DNA of 64,000 bases from Dichetophora obliterata (lineage: Eukaryota > Arthropoda > Insecta > Diptera > Sciomyzidae). Shown piece by piece: positions 1-10,689 of this stretch. The DNA is taken from NCBI GenBank assembly GCA_963920525.1, contig OY986436.1:87832470-87896469 (forward strand). The letters are read 5' to 3'. Position numbers and translations under genes: made by a program. How positions within the stretch are numbered: position 1 is the stretch's first letter; every line of letters starts with the position of its first letter. A model generated the notes under the pieces. The model did no database searches. It was not told the DNA's origin and was given only the letters and a program-made list of their open reading frames with translations.

Positions 1-725
1 AGTATTTCTAGAAAAAAGTCAACCGTGACTAAAAACTTAAAACTTATTAAAAACTTTATATTTTATGATATTATTAAGAGAAACATTTTAAATTTATTAA
101 ATTAAGAAATTTCTATATAAATTCATTAACAATGATGATCAAATCGTCTGCACTGTTTCACAAATGTAGTTTCCTTTTTCGTAAATGTTTAGTAAATGTT
201 TCGTAAACTTTTTGTTTTACTGAAAATGGAAGGCATTGGCTAAAGATAATAGAAAAATGGTTGAGACAAGAAAAGGACAATATATTAAATTTGTTTGTTA
301 ATTACTAAATTACATAAAAACTTTACTAACTAATTACTTTATCACCCAATTTAAATTTAAAAATTTTGTCGCGTGGGTTATGTCGCGTGAGTTACGGCAA
401 ATATTTTTTGGAAACTCAATATATTTTTAAATAAGCAAAGTCCATAGGTAAAATGGGTTTATTATGAAACTTTACTGTTTTCGCATTATTTAAAAATTAA
501 AAACAAAAACAAATTATATGGGAAAATTCGCTGAGTTTTTACAATCTAAACTTGCTTGTAAAACACACTTCCTTTTTTGTCGCGTGAGTTACTCCCATAT
601 TTACCACTGCCATTCTTAGTTATTTACAGGAACGACAATTTTGGTAGATCTATCATTACTATGTTTTGTAAGACATAAGAAATTTTTTTACATTAATAAC
701 ATAAACTTCCGAGAAAACGAAGCTT
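1..725. other. AT-rich intronic sequence, no gene seen
   Basis: Presumed intron of the minus-strand P4-ATPase gene. I see only AT-rich sequence, with a short motif (GTCGCGTGAGTTAC or close variants) recurring near 368, 383 and 577. No coding frame is credible here. Confidence 0.5.
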
Positions 726-728
726 TAA

Positions 729-1213
729 GGCCTTTTCCACACTTGGTCAACGCAACTCCAACTCAAGTTGATAGCCTGTGTATTTATACCGGAATCTTCA
801 GATTAACCAACTTGCACGCAACAAGTTCTCAACACGTTCTTAACTTGTTCAACGCAACGCGGCATTCCGCAATTTTCATCGGCGACTTGTTGCATCAGTT
901 CGTTTGTTTTGTGAATTCAATTATTTGTAGTGCAGTACGCTATATACTAATCAAGGTGAATAAGTTAATTAATTAGTTGCTTTTTTCATCAATAGAATCT
1001 AAAAGAAGAAGAAATAGTTTCCAGGATGAATGAGCAAGTGTTAAATATTAAATTAGTGCAAGAATTCGAATTATATAATTAAAACTTACACATGTTGCGT
1101 GACTTTTGAAGCAAGTCTGAAAGCATTCGACTTATAGTTGTATTGCTTTTAAACTTTTTCGCTGTTGCGTTGAAGTTGCGTTGGAATTGCGTTGACCAAG
1201 TGTGGAAAAGGCC
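729..1213. mobile_element. 485-bp MITE, PIF/Harbinger-like, TAA target duplication
   Basis: The ends are inverted repeats. The left end starts GGCCTTTTCCACACTTGGTC and the right end is its reverse complement, extending imperfectly for about 40 bp. The element is flanked on both sides by TAA (726-728 and 1214-1216). A 3-bp TWA duplication is the signature of PIF/Harbinger elements, so the superfamily is inferred from that alone. No transposase is present. Open frames across it are artefacts. Confidence 0.7.
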
Positions 1214-1337
1214 TAAGTCGTACGCATGTTGCGGGAGTTACGATGGAAATGCCCATATATATAAAAAAATAAGGATGAGGATGGATACTTATAGTAGTCT
1301 TCTTTATCCTATAAAAATTTTTGGAGAAGGACACTGT

Positions 1338-2909
1338 GGTGCGTTTTCGCACCTTTAGGCTTGTGTGAGTTCCCAATAAGTATTGAAAAAAATAATATAT
1401 ACATACGAATACAAAATATAACGGTTGCCACCCGTCGTAAGAAAAGATAACGAGAAGAGAAAAGGAGAAGATTTAATATTTATTCACGGGTTAGCAACTG
1501 GCTTTGCAATTGGCTTTTAAAATTTAGAAGAAATTTAAAAATGTAGAAGGATTCTTTACTGTGGGCACTGTACGAGAACGACGTACAAGTAAAGCACAGC
1601 TGGAAATGTAGTTTACGGGCATACATTTGAATTCGGGAAGAAATACATGAACGCATTTTGAAGTGTTAATTTTTGTGTAAGTAGGAAATAGAAAAGCAGT
1701 GTTTTCTTTAAAATTTATGAATAGATTTCAATGATTAATGCTTCTTTCAGTAGGTATTAACACAACCTTTCTTCTGATACCCATAATGCTTACTTTTATA
1801 GAAGAAAAAATACGTACTTTTTTGGGCCCATTTCTTCAATGTTGAACCACTATATCTTATAAACCACTTCAGATAGACCTTTTCTTTTTTCACCATTCCC
1901 TTTTTTACCTCCAAATACACATTACAAAAAAAAAATTTTAAAAATGTCATGTTTGGTATTGTTTACATGTACCCATTTTGCACTTTTTTCAAAACTTTGG
2001 GGATTTTTAAAAAAAAAACTAGAAGAGTCCGGGCTTTTTTTCTTACGTATTCCTTTTTAGGGGGTAAAACCCCATTTTTCTAAAAAAAAAAAAAAAAAAT
2101 CGGTGCGTAGCCCGTAAAGTAAACTTGTTCCCCTCGATATAGTGCCATATCACAGCGTCAAGCGATATGAAAAGAAGGCAAAAGCAATGATCACCAACCT
2201 GATGCGATATTTCAGTACAGTAAGCGCATGGGCGGCGTCGATATTTTTGACAATGCAATAAGTAATTACAGAATCAAGTTACGTGGAAAAAAATTGTAGT
2301 GGCCATTGATTGCAAATGAGTTGGATGCTGGATTGGCCAACGCATGGAAGTTTCATTGCGCAATTGCAAAGTACAAGCGGGGTATCGCAGATATTCAACA
2401 TCGCGATCACAGCGACCAGAGTATGTCACAGCTCCAGTTCCAGATTGAAGTCACGGAGGCGCTTTTCCAAATTAACAATGTTGCTGTAGCTCGCGGGCCG
2501 AAAACACCGGATACAGTAGCGCAGCTTCGTTTACAAACGGATGAGATTGGCCATGCTATTGCAAAGCGTGACAGTCGAATTCGCTGTCGCCAATGCAACT
2601 CACATGCAATATACTTTTGTTCAAAATGCAAAGCAGCCATGCACCCCAAGCATTTTATATTGTACCAATATGCCAATCTGCAGCAATAACTTGTTTTTCT
2701 TTTCTAAATTATATTATTAATAAAAAGACGTGAAATTGTTTGTAATATTAATTTTTTAAGTTATTTCTTAGAATGTTTCATTTTATCTAACATGATTTTT
2801 TTTCAGTAGTAGGTAATTTAGAACACATTGAGGCCAACGGGTGCGAAAACGCACCTTCGTATATCTAATAAGAGGGTGTTGTGGGCGTGGCAGAGGGTGT
2901 TTTCGCACC
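1338..2909 (+). mobile_element. piggyBac-like element remnant (bounds approximate)
   Basis: A decayed piggyBac transposase 3' end lies inside. Near-identical 16-bp palindromes of the form GGTGCGnnnnCGCACC occur at 1338-1353 and 2840-2855, with a shorter version at 2896-2909. I use these as tentative boundaries. I could not identify canonical TTAA-flanked piggyBac termini, so the exact ends are uncertain. Between about 1354 and 2100 nothing else is recognisable except poly-A/T runs. Confidence 0.45.
2118..2689 (+). pseudogene. piggyBac transposase, C-terminal fragment, broken
   Basis: Translation shows the hallmark block YSKRMGGVDIFDN (from 2216) followed by YRIKLRGKK, then a stop TAG at 2297-2299 where the family has a tryptophan (KKWWWP context), then WPLIANEL. 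A frameshift lies between about 2118-2200 (VKRYEKKAKAM, another frame) and the MGGVD block. The 3' end carries a cysteine/histidine cluster (CRQCN...FCSKCK...HPKHF) that matches the C-terminal zinc-binding domain of piggyBac transposases, and it ends at TAA 2687-2689. The N-terminus and catalytic core are missing. This is a dead copy of a cut-and-paste DNA transposase; the family assignment is firm from the motifs. Confidence 0.85.
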
Positions 2910-4270
2910 ATGATTGACTTAAGTACTACACACAAAAAGTTTTAACCTCCTGCGTCCACAGGTTTAAGAGCCGGGCTTAATAGGTTAAAGATCCGCCTGC
3001 CTTCCGCACAGGCATCATTCATATAAGCAAAACATTCAAAAATTATACAAAAAATTATGTACATATTTAGTTTATATTTTATACCTAAGCTTTTATATTC
3101 TAAACGTACTCAGAGTTTAAAATTTTAAAAATTAGGATAAAAACCACGCCCCATAAAAAGGTACGACATTGAAATAATAAAGCATTCAAAACTTCTAATA
3201 TACTAAAACATTCAAAACTTCGAATACACTAAAACACGGCTGTGGGGGTATTTTAACTTCGGCCCAGTCGAAAAAATTTCCTTACTAGTGTGAATGTACA
3301 TTTCTTATGATGAAGAAACTCAAGCAATCCTTAAAGGCGTTTTGGGTTACAATAGTTGTTAGTACTCATGAAAAAACTCCACGTACTCTATACATAAGCA
3401 TACTTAAATCTTATGGAATACGGTTAAATACTACAATACCAGTTGACTGAAATAACTCGCAGCAGTGCTTGACATTGAATTTTAAAACAAAACAAAAAAA
3501 ACAAAACACAAAAAAACCAGTTATTATTAATAGAGCTTTAGCATTGATCAATCTAAGCATATAGAGTGGAAAGATGTGATGTCAATAAGATAGAAACGAG
3601 AATAGATTTTAGTTTGAAAATACTATATACAATGTAAGACTAATGTATGTGTAAAAACTTATTGCTATAAAGCTAACTTTCCATATTTTTGATGATTAAT
3701 AAATTACAGAATAAGATAAACATTTCTATTATAATATAACTTGCAAAAAAAAGTAACGTTTATATAAATTAAACATCATAAAAAAACTTCAAATCGTGTA
3801 TTACTCGAAAAAGGCATTAGATCAGGCACGTGGCCAAGATTTTCAACGGGAGGTTGGTTTTGACTACAAACATTTCTTGTTACAAATATGATATTTGATG
3901 TAAGGATAAAAGGTTTTTGTGAAAAATTAATAAGATATTTAACTATTTTTTAATGTGGCTTCAGCTAGAATGAAAGTGCTTAGAACAGACAAAAAAACAG
4001 AAAAATTTTCAAATGCTTATTATCTCTCATATTATCTTCTGAAAAATAAAATTGTGAAAATTATTTTATTTCAAGGTCATTTTTTAAAATTTCTTAAAGA
4101 TGCAAATAGAACAGAACAGAATATACAGTGCCGTGCACATAATTAAGAACGATGTCATTTTATGCTATTTGACCCTGAATTTCAATTAAATTAAAATGAA
4201 GCATCACATCTTTTCTTACCATTACTGTACAAGAGACAAAGTTTCAGAAAACAAATAGTTTGTTGTTGTC
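2910..4270. other. intronic AT-rich sequence, old repeat debris
   Basis: No gene is seen. A CCACGCCCC motif near 3147 resembles, in reverse, the degenerate tandem repeat at 25.9-26.2 kb. At about 4129 the sequence TACAGTGCCGTGCACATAAT looks like a lone terminus of a Tc1/mariner-type element, but no partner end was found. Confidence 0.4.
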
Positions 4271-4273
4271 TAA

Positions 4274-4719
4274 AGATGCCCCCAGACTATATGTTTCATA
4301 CAGATGACATGTCAAAACAATTACATACCGCATTTCAGCTGTGTGTCATTGTCTCCACACTATCTGACACGTCATTTGAAAATAAAAAGCAGCTTTTGAA
4401 ATTTTTGTACACCGTAAAGCTTTAAAGTGTCCTCCTTTGGCGATTCAAACTAAGAATAAATTCATTATAAATCAATTTATTGAATAAATATCTTAAAATT
4501 TACCTTTTCTATTTTCACAAAAATAATTATCAAACTGACATTTTGTACAGATGGAAAAACATACGAAATTAGAGACGGTTCTTATTCAAAAATTTACAGA
4601 CGCAAATACAAACGACATTTCAAAACCACAGTTTCATATGTTCCACACTATTTGTAGCTAAAAACCATTTCTAATTTTTGACTTGTCATATGTATGAAAC
4701 ATATAGTGTAGAGGCACTT
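4274..4719. mobile_element. 446-bp MITE with TAA duplication
   Basis: Inverted ends carry a shared core ACTATATGTTTCATAC, found in the left end near 4287 and as its reverse complement near 4692-4707. Both sides carry TAA (4271-4273 and 4720-4722), so this is also PIF/Harbinger-like by duplication size. A second, partial copy of the same terminus in reverse lies at about 55125-55190. No coding capacity. Confidence 0.65.
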
Positions 4720-4722
4720 TAA

Positions 4723-5150
4723 CTGTGGGTTTACCGCCTGGACGACACTTTGTTCGTTCGCTCGATTTCAACACTAAGCCCGAACGAACAGTGTTCACTA
4801 TAAATTTGTCGCGAACGTCGTTTGCCCGGTGTAAACAATATAATTTACGGGCGAGCGAACGATGGAATCTTCACAACGTTCGATATTTTTGGGCGAATCC
4901 AGTGTTGCGCTGTTTAAAAACAGAAAAGTAGCAAAAAGGAGTAGCTTAAGAGGATAAATTATGGGAGCCCGAGTAAGAATAAGAGCGGGCGAACAGAGTA
5001 AGAACGGGCGTACAGTGGCTATAAAACTTAAGTTAGGACTTGTACGGCCGTTGTTTGACCCAACTTTCGGCCGTAATTGATTACATCCCAGTAATTGATT
5101 ACATCACAGCTCTGATTAAAACTATGTTTTCTCCTATGTCGTTAAACATA
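4723..5150. repeat. partial copy of a GAACGAAC-rich repeat
   Basis: The stretch containing GCCCGAACGAACAGTGTTC (about 4779) followed by CGCGAACG and TTTGCCCGG is repeated at about 62628-62720 with high similarity. There it is interrupted by another MITE. I cannot define its ends or class. Confidence 0.5.
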
Positions 5151-5158
5151 CTACTGAC

Positions 5159-5664
5159 CATGGTGTAATTATCCAGGTGGAAGCGGTTTTTTAAACTCTC
5201 TCACAAAAATGAACATTGGCTTTGTCAAAAACAGCTGATGGTAAACTTGAAGCAAAGCGAAATAAAACGAAGTTTGTGAAAATGTTTGTTTTTGAATTTT
5301 ATGTATTTGCCTATACCTTCAACTAGCTTATCTTATTCTTCGATGTATTTTAAGCTAATCACCTTGCTGCTATTAAAGCTGCTGTTCGATTTCTTTACAT
5401 GTCAGATCTTCATTTGTACACAATTTCTTATTGCGTGCTTTTTTAGCTTTTGATTAACTTCAGCTTGTTTTGAAAAAATATACTATTTAACAAAACAAAA
5501 AGCGTTTAAAGCTGCAGCGAACGACCAAGTACTTTTCTAAGAGCTTCTTATAACGAATCACTGACACTTATAAACAACCTCTCTCTTTTTGAGAAAATTT
5601 TTTGAACACTATAGCAAAATTTATGGTGGTGAAAAAACGCTTCCACCTGGATAACTACACCATG
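5159..5664. mobile_element. 506-bp hAT-type MITE with 8-bp duplication
   Basis: The left end CATGGTGTAATTATCCAGG is matched by the inverted right end CCTGGATAACTACACCATG; the match continues through GTGGAAGCG. The 8-bp direct repeat CTACTGAC sits exactly outside each end (5151-5158 and 5665-5672). An 8-bp target duplication with a CA...TG terminus is characteristic of hAT elements. There is no transposase, so it is non-autonomous. Confidence 0.8.
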
Positions 5665-5853
5665 CTACTGACAATGTCAGTTTGTATGTTACTGGCAAAA
5701 CTTACTGCATGCAAACAAATTCTTATTATTATTTTAACACTCAAAATCTCATTTTAAAATTACGCATATAAGCTTTCAGGTCATTATATGACCCATATAT
5801 AGTTTGTATAGAAATTTAGTGTATATAGTGTTGTATTAAAGCAGCATATACAT

Positions 5854-6162
5854 TAGGGCGGGTCAAATTCTGGCTCAGCGAAATTCGTAAAATACATGTA
5901 ATTTCAAGACTTTTTCTCCACTACAGCATATACAAATTCTGAAAAAAAGCTGTGCGGACTTTCGTAAATAGATTCATACACATACATTCATACATTCATA
6001 TTTTATAATTGAGAACAAAATCTATTTACGAAAGTCCGCACAGCTTTTTTTCAGAATTTGTATATGCTGTAGTGGAGAAAAAGTCTTGAAATTACATGTA
6101 TTTTACGAATTTCGCTGAGCCAGACCTCCAAAAAATTCGTCCATACAAATTGACCCGCCCTA
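5854..6162. mobile_element. 309-bp near-perfect palindromic hAT-type MITE, copy 1
   Basis: The ends are TAGGGCGGGTCAA and its inverse. The flanks are 8-bp duplications ATATACAT (5846-5853 and 6163-6170). Arms 5869-5974 and 6019-6124 are perfect reverse complements over about 106 bp by eye, so a transcript would fold into a long hairpin. An apparently identical copy lies at 29716-30024. It sits in the first intron of the P4-ATPase gene. Confidence 0.9.
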
Positions 6163-6523
6163 ATATACATATACCATTTTTTTTTTTCTTAATGGACTTT
6201 GCATATGTCTAACTACCTGTCCATACACAAATATTCACCTATTTAGGCCCAGGAATTGAACGAAGAATCAGTTTGTCTCGATAATTTGTGTAATAACAAT
6301 TGAAAAAAAGAAGTTCGATCAAAATCATTTCGAGGGCTGAGATGGCCCACTCGTTTTTTTCGTTTTTGAAACAATTGCATTGTTTTAAGCATTTAAGTTT
6401 GGACAAAAAGTTTTAAAATTATTTACTTGCTAAGGCCAAAACGAACTTTTTTTAATTATGACAACTTATTTCAATTTAATTTAAAAATCGATGAGTCATT
6501 TTATCTTTATTGAATATGCTTTT
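6163..6523. other. intron sequence downstream of the ATPase exon
   Basis: Nothing recognisable beyond AT-rich sequence. Confidence 0.5.
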
Positions 6524-6529
6524 ACTCAC
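6524..6529 (-). other. 5' splice donor of the ATPase exon
   Basis: On the minus strand the exon reads ...TACAATGG followed by GTGAGTAAA. GTGAGT is a near-ideal donor and lies exactly where homology to the family would require the frame to continue. The in-frame TGA that appears to end the frame lies inside the donor (6528-6526), so it is intronic. Confidence 0.9.
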
Positions 6530-7557
6530 CCATTGTAAACTCGACAAGTTGAGTTGTTTATTCTTTTGTCCGACGACCGTCTTCGTCTGTCCTCAAACAA
6601 ATCCTTTACAGCAGTGACGCCAAGCACAAACAATACGGGAATCATAGCAACTTCCTTTCCAAAAGCGTTTATCGCCGGAAACCAGTTTAGCAAAACAATA
6701 AAAATAAAATACAAATTTGCAACGCGATGAAATTGTTCCAACAAGTTTTTCGGTATAAATGAGAGAAGAGTATATTTTGTGGTGCGAATTTTATTTCCTA
6801 CGAAAAGCCCATTTGGATGATCGCGCTTAGGTGTTTTAGGTGGTACGGTATGATTAGGCACGACAATCCGATAACTGTATTCTTCGGTCTTTTCTGTGCG
6901 ACAAATGCAGATGCGTTTCCACCATGAAGGCGCTTCAGATCTTCGCAACGTGTAAATTGATTCTGAGCGCGATGCTTGACGTGAGTGACCGCGAGCATTA
7001 GCTGATGATGACACCGATGGCCCAAACTCATGCGACTCTACATCTTCCTTGTGGCCTGGTGGAAGTATAAAGTCGGTTTTTGAACCCACACGACTATGGC
7101 CTCGAGAAGTCGTATGTGCTACAGGTGAATCTGTAATCTGACCTTGAGAGAAAGCTCGCTGATGGCCTTTCATGGCAGACTTTATGGGTCTACCACTCGG
7201 TCCAACGATGGCACCTCCACCATGGCTGACAGATCGGGAGTGGCCGCGACCACCAGCTCCAATATTTAAAGTGCAGGTTGTTGTTGCTATCGGCACGCCA
7301 AATAAGCTTGAAACGTTTCCACCAACAACTTTTCCACCACCACTGGAAATGCTAGCTCCTGGAAACACATATGTACGCTCCGGTTCGTTGAGCTTTACAG
7401 TTGCCGCTGTAGATACCATGCCCATCATATCGTAGGTGGGCGTGTATGAAGAAAGCGAAGTCAACGTTCTGGGCACTGTTAATGCAGGAGGCGCAGACTT
7501 TTGTTGCTGTACAATTGTGAACTTTCGCCGAAACTCTTCTGAATTCACTGAAGACAT
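6530..7557 (-). CDS. ATP10-like phospholipid-transporting P4-ATPase, first coding exon (partial)
   Basis: Encodes the N-terminal 342 residues plus two bases of a class-5 P4-ATPase. These flippases move phospholipids from the outer to the cytosolic leaflet, usually with a CDC50 subunit. Residues 1-230 are a long, Ser/Gly-rich, apparently disordered tail. Residues 248-276 ([15 protein letters not shown]...) are the conserved P4 entry segment, followed by [12 protein letters not shown], the first membrane helix (about 280-296) and the second (about 303-320, with [12 protein letters not shown]). The exon ends at [12 protein letters not shown]. Catalytic DKTG and actuator motifs lie in exons outside the window. 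The tail holds four copies of [RK]GH[SQ]RxxS at residues 104-111, 130-137, 152-159 and 189-196. The start is the ATG at 7557; a GTG two codons upstream is not used. The ATP10 subgroup is inferred from the membrane-entry segment, and I give no symbol. Confidence 0.9.
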
Positions 7558-7712
7558 GTTCACCTGACCACATTAGTTGACGGTGTAGCGACAATTACAA
7601 TGCGATCATTTTGACTTTACACGATAATTTCATCATTATCCTAGTTGCTGTATTCCTATTATTGTCATTAAGAATGCACGCTGGCGGTGTTGGTGGTGCC
7701 CCTCTTTTTTGT
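7558..7712 (-). other. 5' UTR part of the ATPase exon with putative splice acceptor
   Basis: On the minus strand CATTTTTCAATTTCAG ends at 7713, giving a pyrimidine-rich acceptor followed by 155 bases to the ATG. This suggests an upstream non-coding exon and a 5' intron extending to higher coordinates. The acceptor is inferred from sequence only. Confidence 0.5.
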
Positions 7713-7713
7713 C

Positions 7714-8324
7714 TGAAATTGAAAAATGAAATTGCCAATTAACTAGTTTCCAAAGAACGGAAATTAATGCAACTAATTACTGTCGTATAATTTTTCAGAA
7801 TGAGAGTAAGAAGATCAAAAGGTTTGTTCATAAATAAGTTAATGTATTAGCATCGTTTGCGGCGCATTTTATTTATGAGTAAAGAGCCTATATTACATTT
7901 GTCAAAACAGATAAATTAATTTGGAAGTGCCATTAAAAGTTACAAGATTGTTATAGTTCGTGAATTTGTTTTTCGAAAGTTATTTGCGTAATATGCTGCT
8001 ACAAAAATATCCAAAAAGAGAAGCAAATACTTGAAAGGAACCGTAGACGGGCACTTAAGAACAATACTAAACTTTTTAAGTTTAATGATCTATAGTACAC
8101 TTTACTTTTAATTAAAAGCTGAACTAAAACAGTTATTACCAAAACCACGTTCTAATCATTGCACAGTGTTTTCGAGGCAACAAAGGCCTAGAACATAGTA
8201 TGTAATAGCTTTTTACTTGAAACTTGAATTTTAGCAACTTTTTAGTCTTATTAACTCTCGAATGACGCGAATTCTAATTGGGCGTGGTCAGATCATTACA
8301 ACGCCCTTCTCCAATACATAGTGA
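7714..8324. other. upstream region or 5' intron, nothing recognised
   Basis: AT-rich sequence with no convincing exon, repeat end or RNA gene. Confidence 0.4.
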
Positions 8325-8328
8325 GTCT

Positions 8329-9355
8329 TGTGAGGACACAAGTTGTTGTACAATTTGTGCCCCACAAATGATATGTATAATGATATGTAATGATAAATTA
8401 AAAGTAAATGAATTGTGAATGTTTAATAAATTTAACTTAATTTAATATATATAATGTAAATATTAAAATATTATATATATAATGTATCATATATAACAAA
8501 TTATTATAAATACATTTAAGTAATAATAAGTAAAGATATAATAAATACACACATACAAACATGCAAAGGCATGAACACAGTCACACATACACAGGCAGGG
8601 AAAACAAAACACGTGAACGGCAAAACAGAACACAGCGAGAGCATATATAAGGCAACTCGCTGGCATAAGAAAATCAGTCTGGGTGCAAGCGCGGCTGCGT
8701 GCACATGTCGAGACTAGCTAGTGAAAGTGTTTCCACTTTTCAAACGTAGTTAGAAGTCATAGGAACGTGTTTCCACTGTTCAGCTAGTAGTTATAGGAAC
8801 GTGTTCCCACCGTTCAGTTAGAAGCTATAGGAACGTGTCTCCACCGTTCAGCATAGAAATCATAGGAACGTGTACCCACCGTTCAGCATAGAAGTCATAG
8901 GAACGTGTACCCACCGTTCAGCATAGAAGTCATAGGAACGTGTACCCACCGTTCAGCATAGAATTCATAGGAACGTGTACCCACCTTTCAGCATAGAAGT
9001 CATAGGAACGTGTAGCCACCATTCAGCATAGAAGTCATAGGAACGTGTACCGACCGTTCAGTATAGAAGTCAGAAGCTATTAAAAATAAGATCTATATTA
9101 AGTTATAATATATATATAACATATATATACATATGTTACAGTATAATTAAGTAAATAATTATTAAAGTAATATAAGATAATACTAATGAAAGTAACAAAA
9201 AAAACAGATTTTTATTACAGTTGAAAACTAAAAACTCCGGCTTTCTCATTTAAATATTGGAATCGTTAGGAGATAAATTGTTTTGTAAAAACCCTTGGTT
9301 TACTCACTGAGCTTACCTCAGCAAACTAGTAACGAACGAAAAAGGGTTCGTTACA
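8329..9355 (+). mobile_element. solo LTR (about 1027 bp) of an LTR retrotransposon
   Basis: Begins TGTGAGGACACAAG and ends GGTTCGTTACA (TG...CA). It is flanked by the 4-bp direct repeat GTCT (8325-8328 and 9356-9359), the duplication size common in Gypsy-type elements. A TATA-like CATATATAAGG lies at about 8642, suiting a + strand promoter. There is no internal gag/pol region on either side, so this is a solo LTR left by recombination between two LTRs. Family not identified. Confidence 0.7.
8759..9071 (+). repeat. 35-bp tandem array (about 9 units) inside the LTR
   Basis: Units begin ATAGGAACGTGT, continue with CCACCGTTCAGCATAGAAG and have a period of 34-35 bp. The array starts with divergent 5' units and ends with near-identical central ones. 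It lies just downstream of the LTR's TATA-like box. Confidence 0.9.
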
Positions 9356-9469
9356 GTCTACAAAACGTATTTTTTCGCTCTAGAATCAAAACCAATGATC
9401 TAACAGACACTAAAGACATACTAATGTAGAGGTGCTATTTTTCAGGTTCATATTGGTAAAGTTTTTACC

Positions 9470-9885
9470 TTTCTCAAAATTATGGTTGATGAAACAGCAT
9501 GTGTAAACTGAGATCGAATACTCAATTCCGAGGCTGTGCGACCTGGGTTGTATGGGAGGTATTACGCCCCTTTACCCAACGCCCATTAAAATTAATAAGT
9601 GAAACTGCATGCGTAAAAGTACAGAATTCCAAGTCTATGCGACCTAGTTATAACTCAAAAGTTGTTCGAAATCGCAAATTTGGGTCGTATTAAAGGTGCC
9701 ACACCCACTTTTCCAACGCCCATAAAATGTTATCGGTGATACTGAATGCGTAAATTGAGGTCAAATACTGAATTCCGAGGCTGTGCGACCTATAACTACA
9801 AAACAATTCGATATAGCAAATTTGGGCTGTATGGAAGGTGCCACGTCCCATTTTACAACGCCCGTAACTCTCCCTAAAAAACAAC
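9470..9885 (+). repeat. degenerate tandem repeat, about 145-bp period, three units
   Basis: Each unit carries a CATGCGTAAA-like stretch, AATTCCGAGGCTGTGCGACC and a GGTGCCAC...CCAACGCCC block. The units are diverged, so the array is old. Short open frames across it are not coding. Confidence 0.75.
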
Positions 9886-10680
9886 AAAGTCGTTATTGAC
9901 TAATTCTATTTAAAAGAAAATTCTTTTAAAAAAAACTTACGGAATGAATGTTTTCCAATGAATGCTCGCAATCCAATTGGATAACATCACTTTTTACACG
10001 CAAACTTATTTTCTGGAAAAATGATCGAATTGATAAATATCGCATTGCATTTCAATTGATCGTAATGCGCGATATACAACTATCCGGAATCAGTGTTATA
10101 ATACGCAAAACTCGATTCAATTGCAGCAACAAAAATAGCACATTTGCTCAATAGAAAATTACAATGCTAAAAGGGCACCTATCAAATTGCGCACAGCCTA
10201 GGTCAACGTATAACGCCATCTATTGGGTTGTAGTATTGATCGCAGCACATTGATCTACCCGAAATTCGCGCAAAATGTCTGTTATTACAATGAATTTCGC
10301 AATTATCCGAAATTTTCCAAGCTTCAAAACGAATTTTCCACTTTTACATCGTCCAACATCATCAAGTCACGCAATAAAATGCAAAATTTCGTCGAAAAAA
10401 ATTTCGGAAAACTCGAGTTTTTCGGAATTTTCCGAGTTTTCCACTAAGAAATTTCTATTTTTCCATTCGAAAAGCCATTCCGGACCAATAGCACACAAAA
10501 TTCTATAAAAAAAAATCAATTTTCGATTTTTCCAATTTCCCGACTATTCCTGAAGGTTTTCCCAAAATTTTCGTTCGTAAAAACCTTCTTCTGGCAACTA
10601 CGAACAACTGATGAATTACTATAAATTTTTCACACCATTTTTATATACAGCTTCGTGACATGAAAACATGAAACATGAAA
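9886..10680. other. AT-rich spacer with TTTTCGAATTTTCC low-complexity stretch
   Basis: 10300-10600 is dominated by short repeats of TTTTCC, TTTTCG and TTTTCGG. No gene is supported. Confidence 0.4.
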
Positions 10681-10689
10681 ATTAACTCA

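Noticed and set aside
7558..7563. GTG start two codons upstream of the ATPase ATG
   Set aside because: Eukaryotic nuclear genes do not normally start at GTG, and ATG follows at 7557.
7352..7594. Open frames on either strand overlapping the ATPase exon
   Set aside because: They are shadows of the conserved P4-ATPase frame, which has clear family motifs and a splice donor.
8759..9071. 35-bp repeat array as a CRISPR-like locus
   Set aside because: Units are contiguous without spacers, lie inside an LTR, and the genome is eukaryotic.
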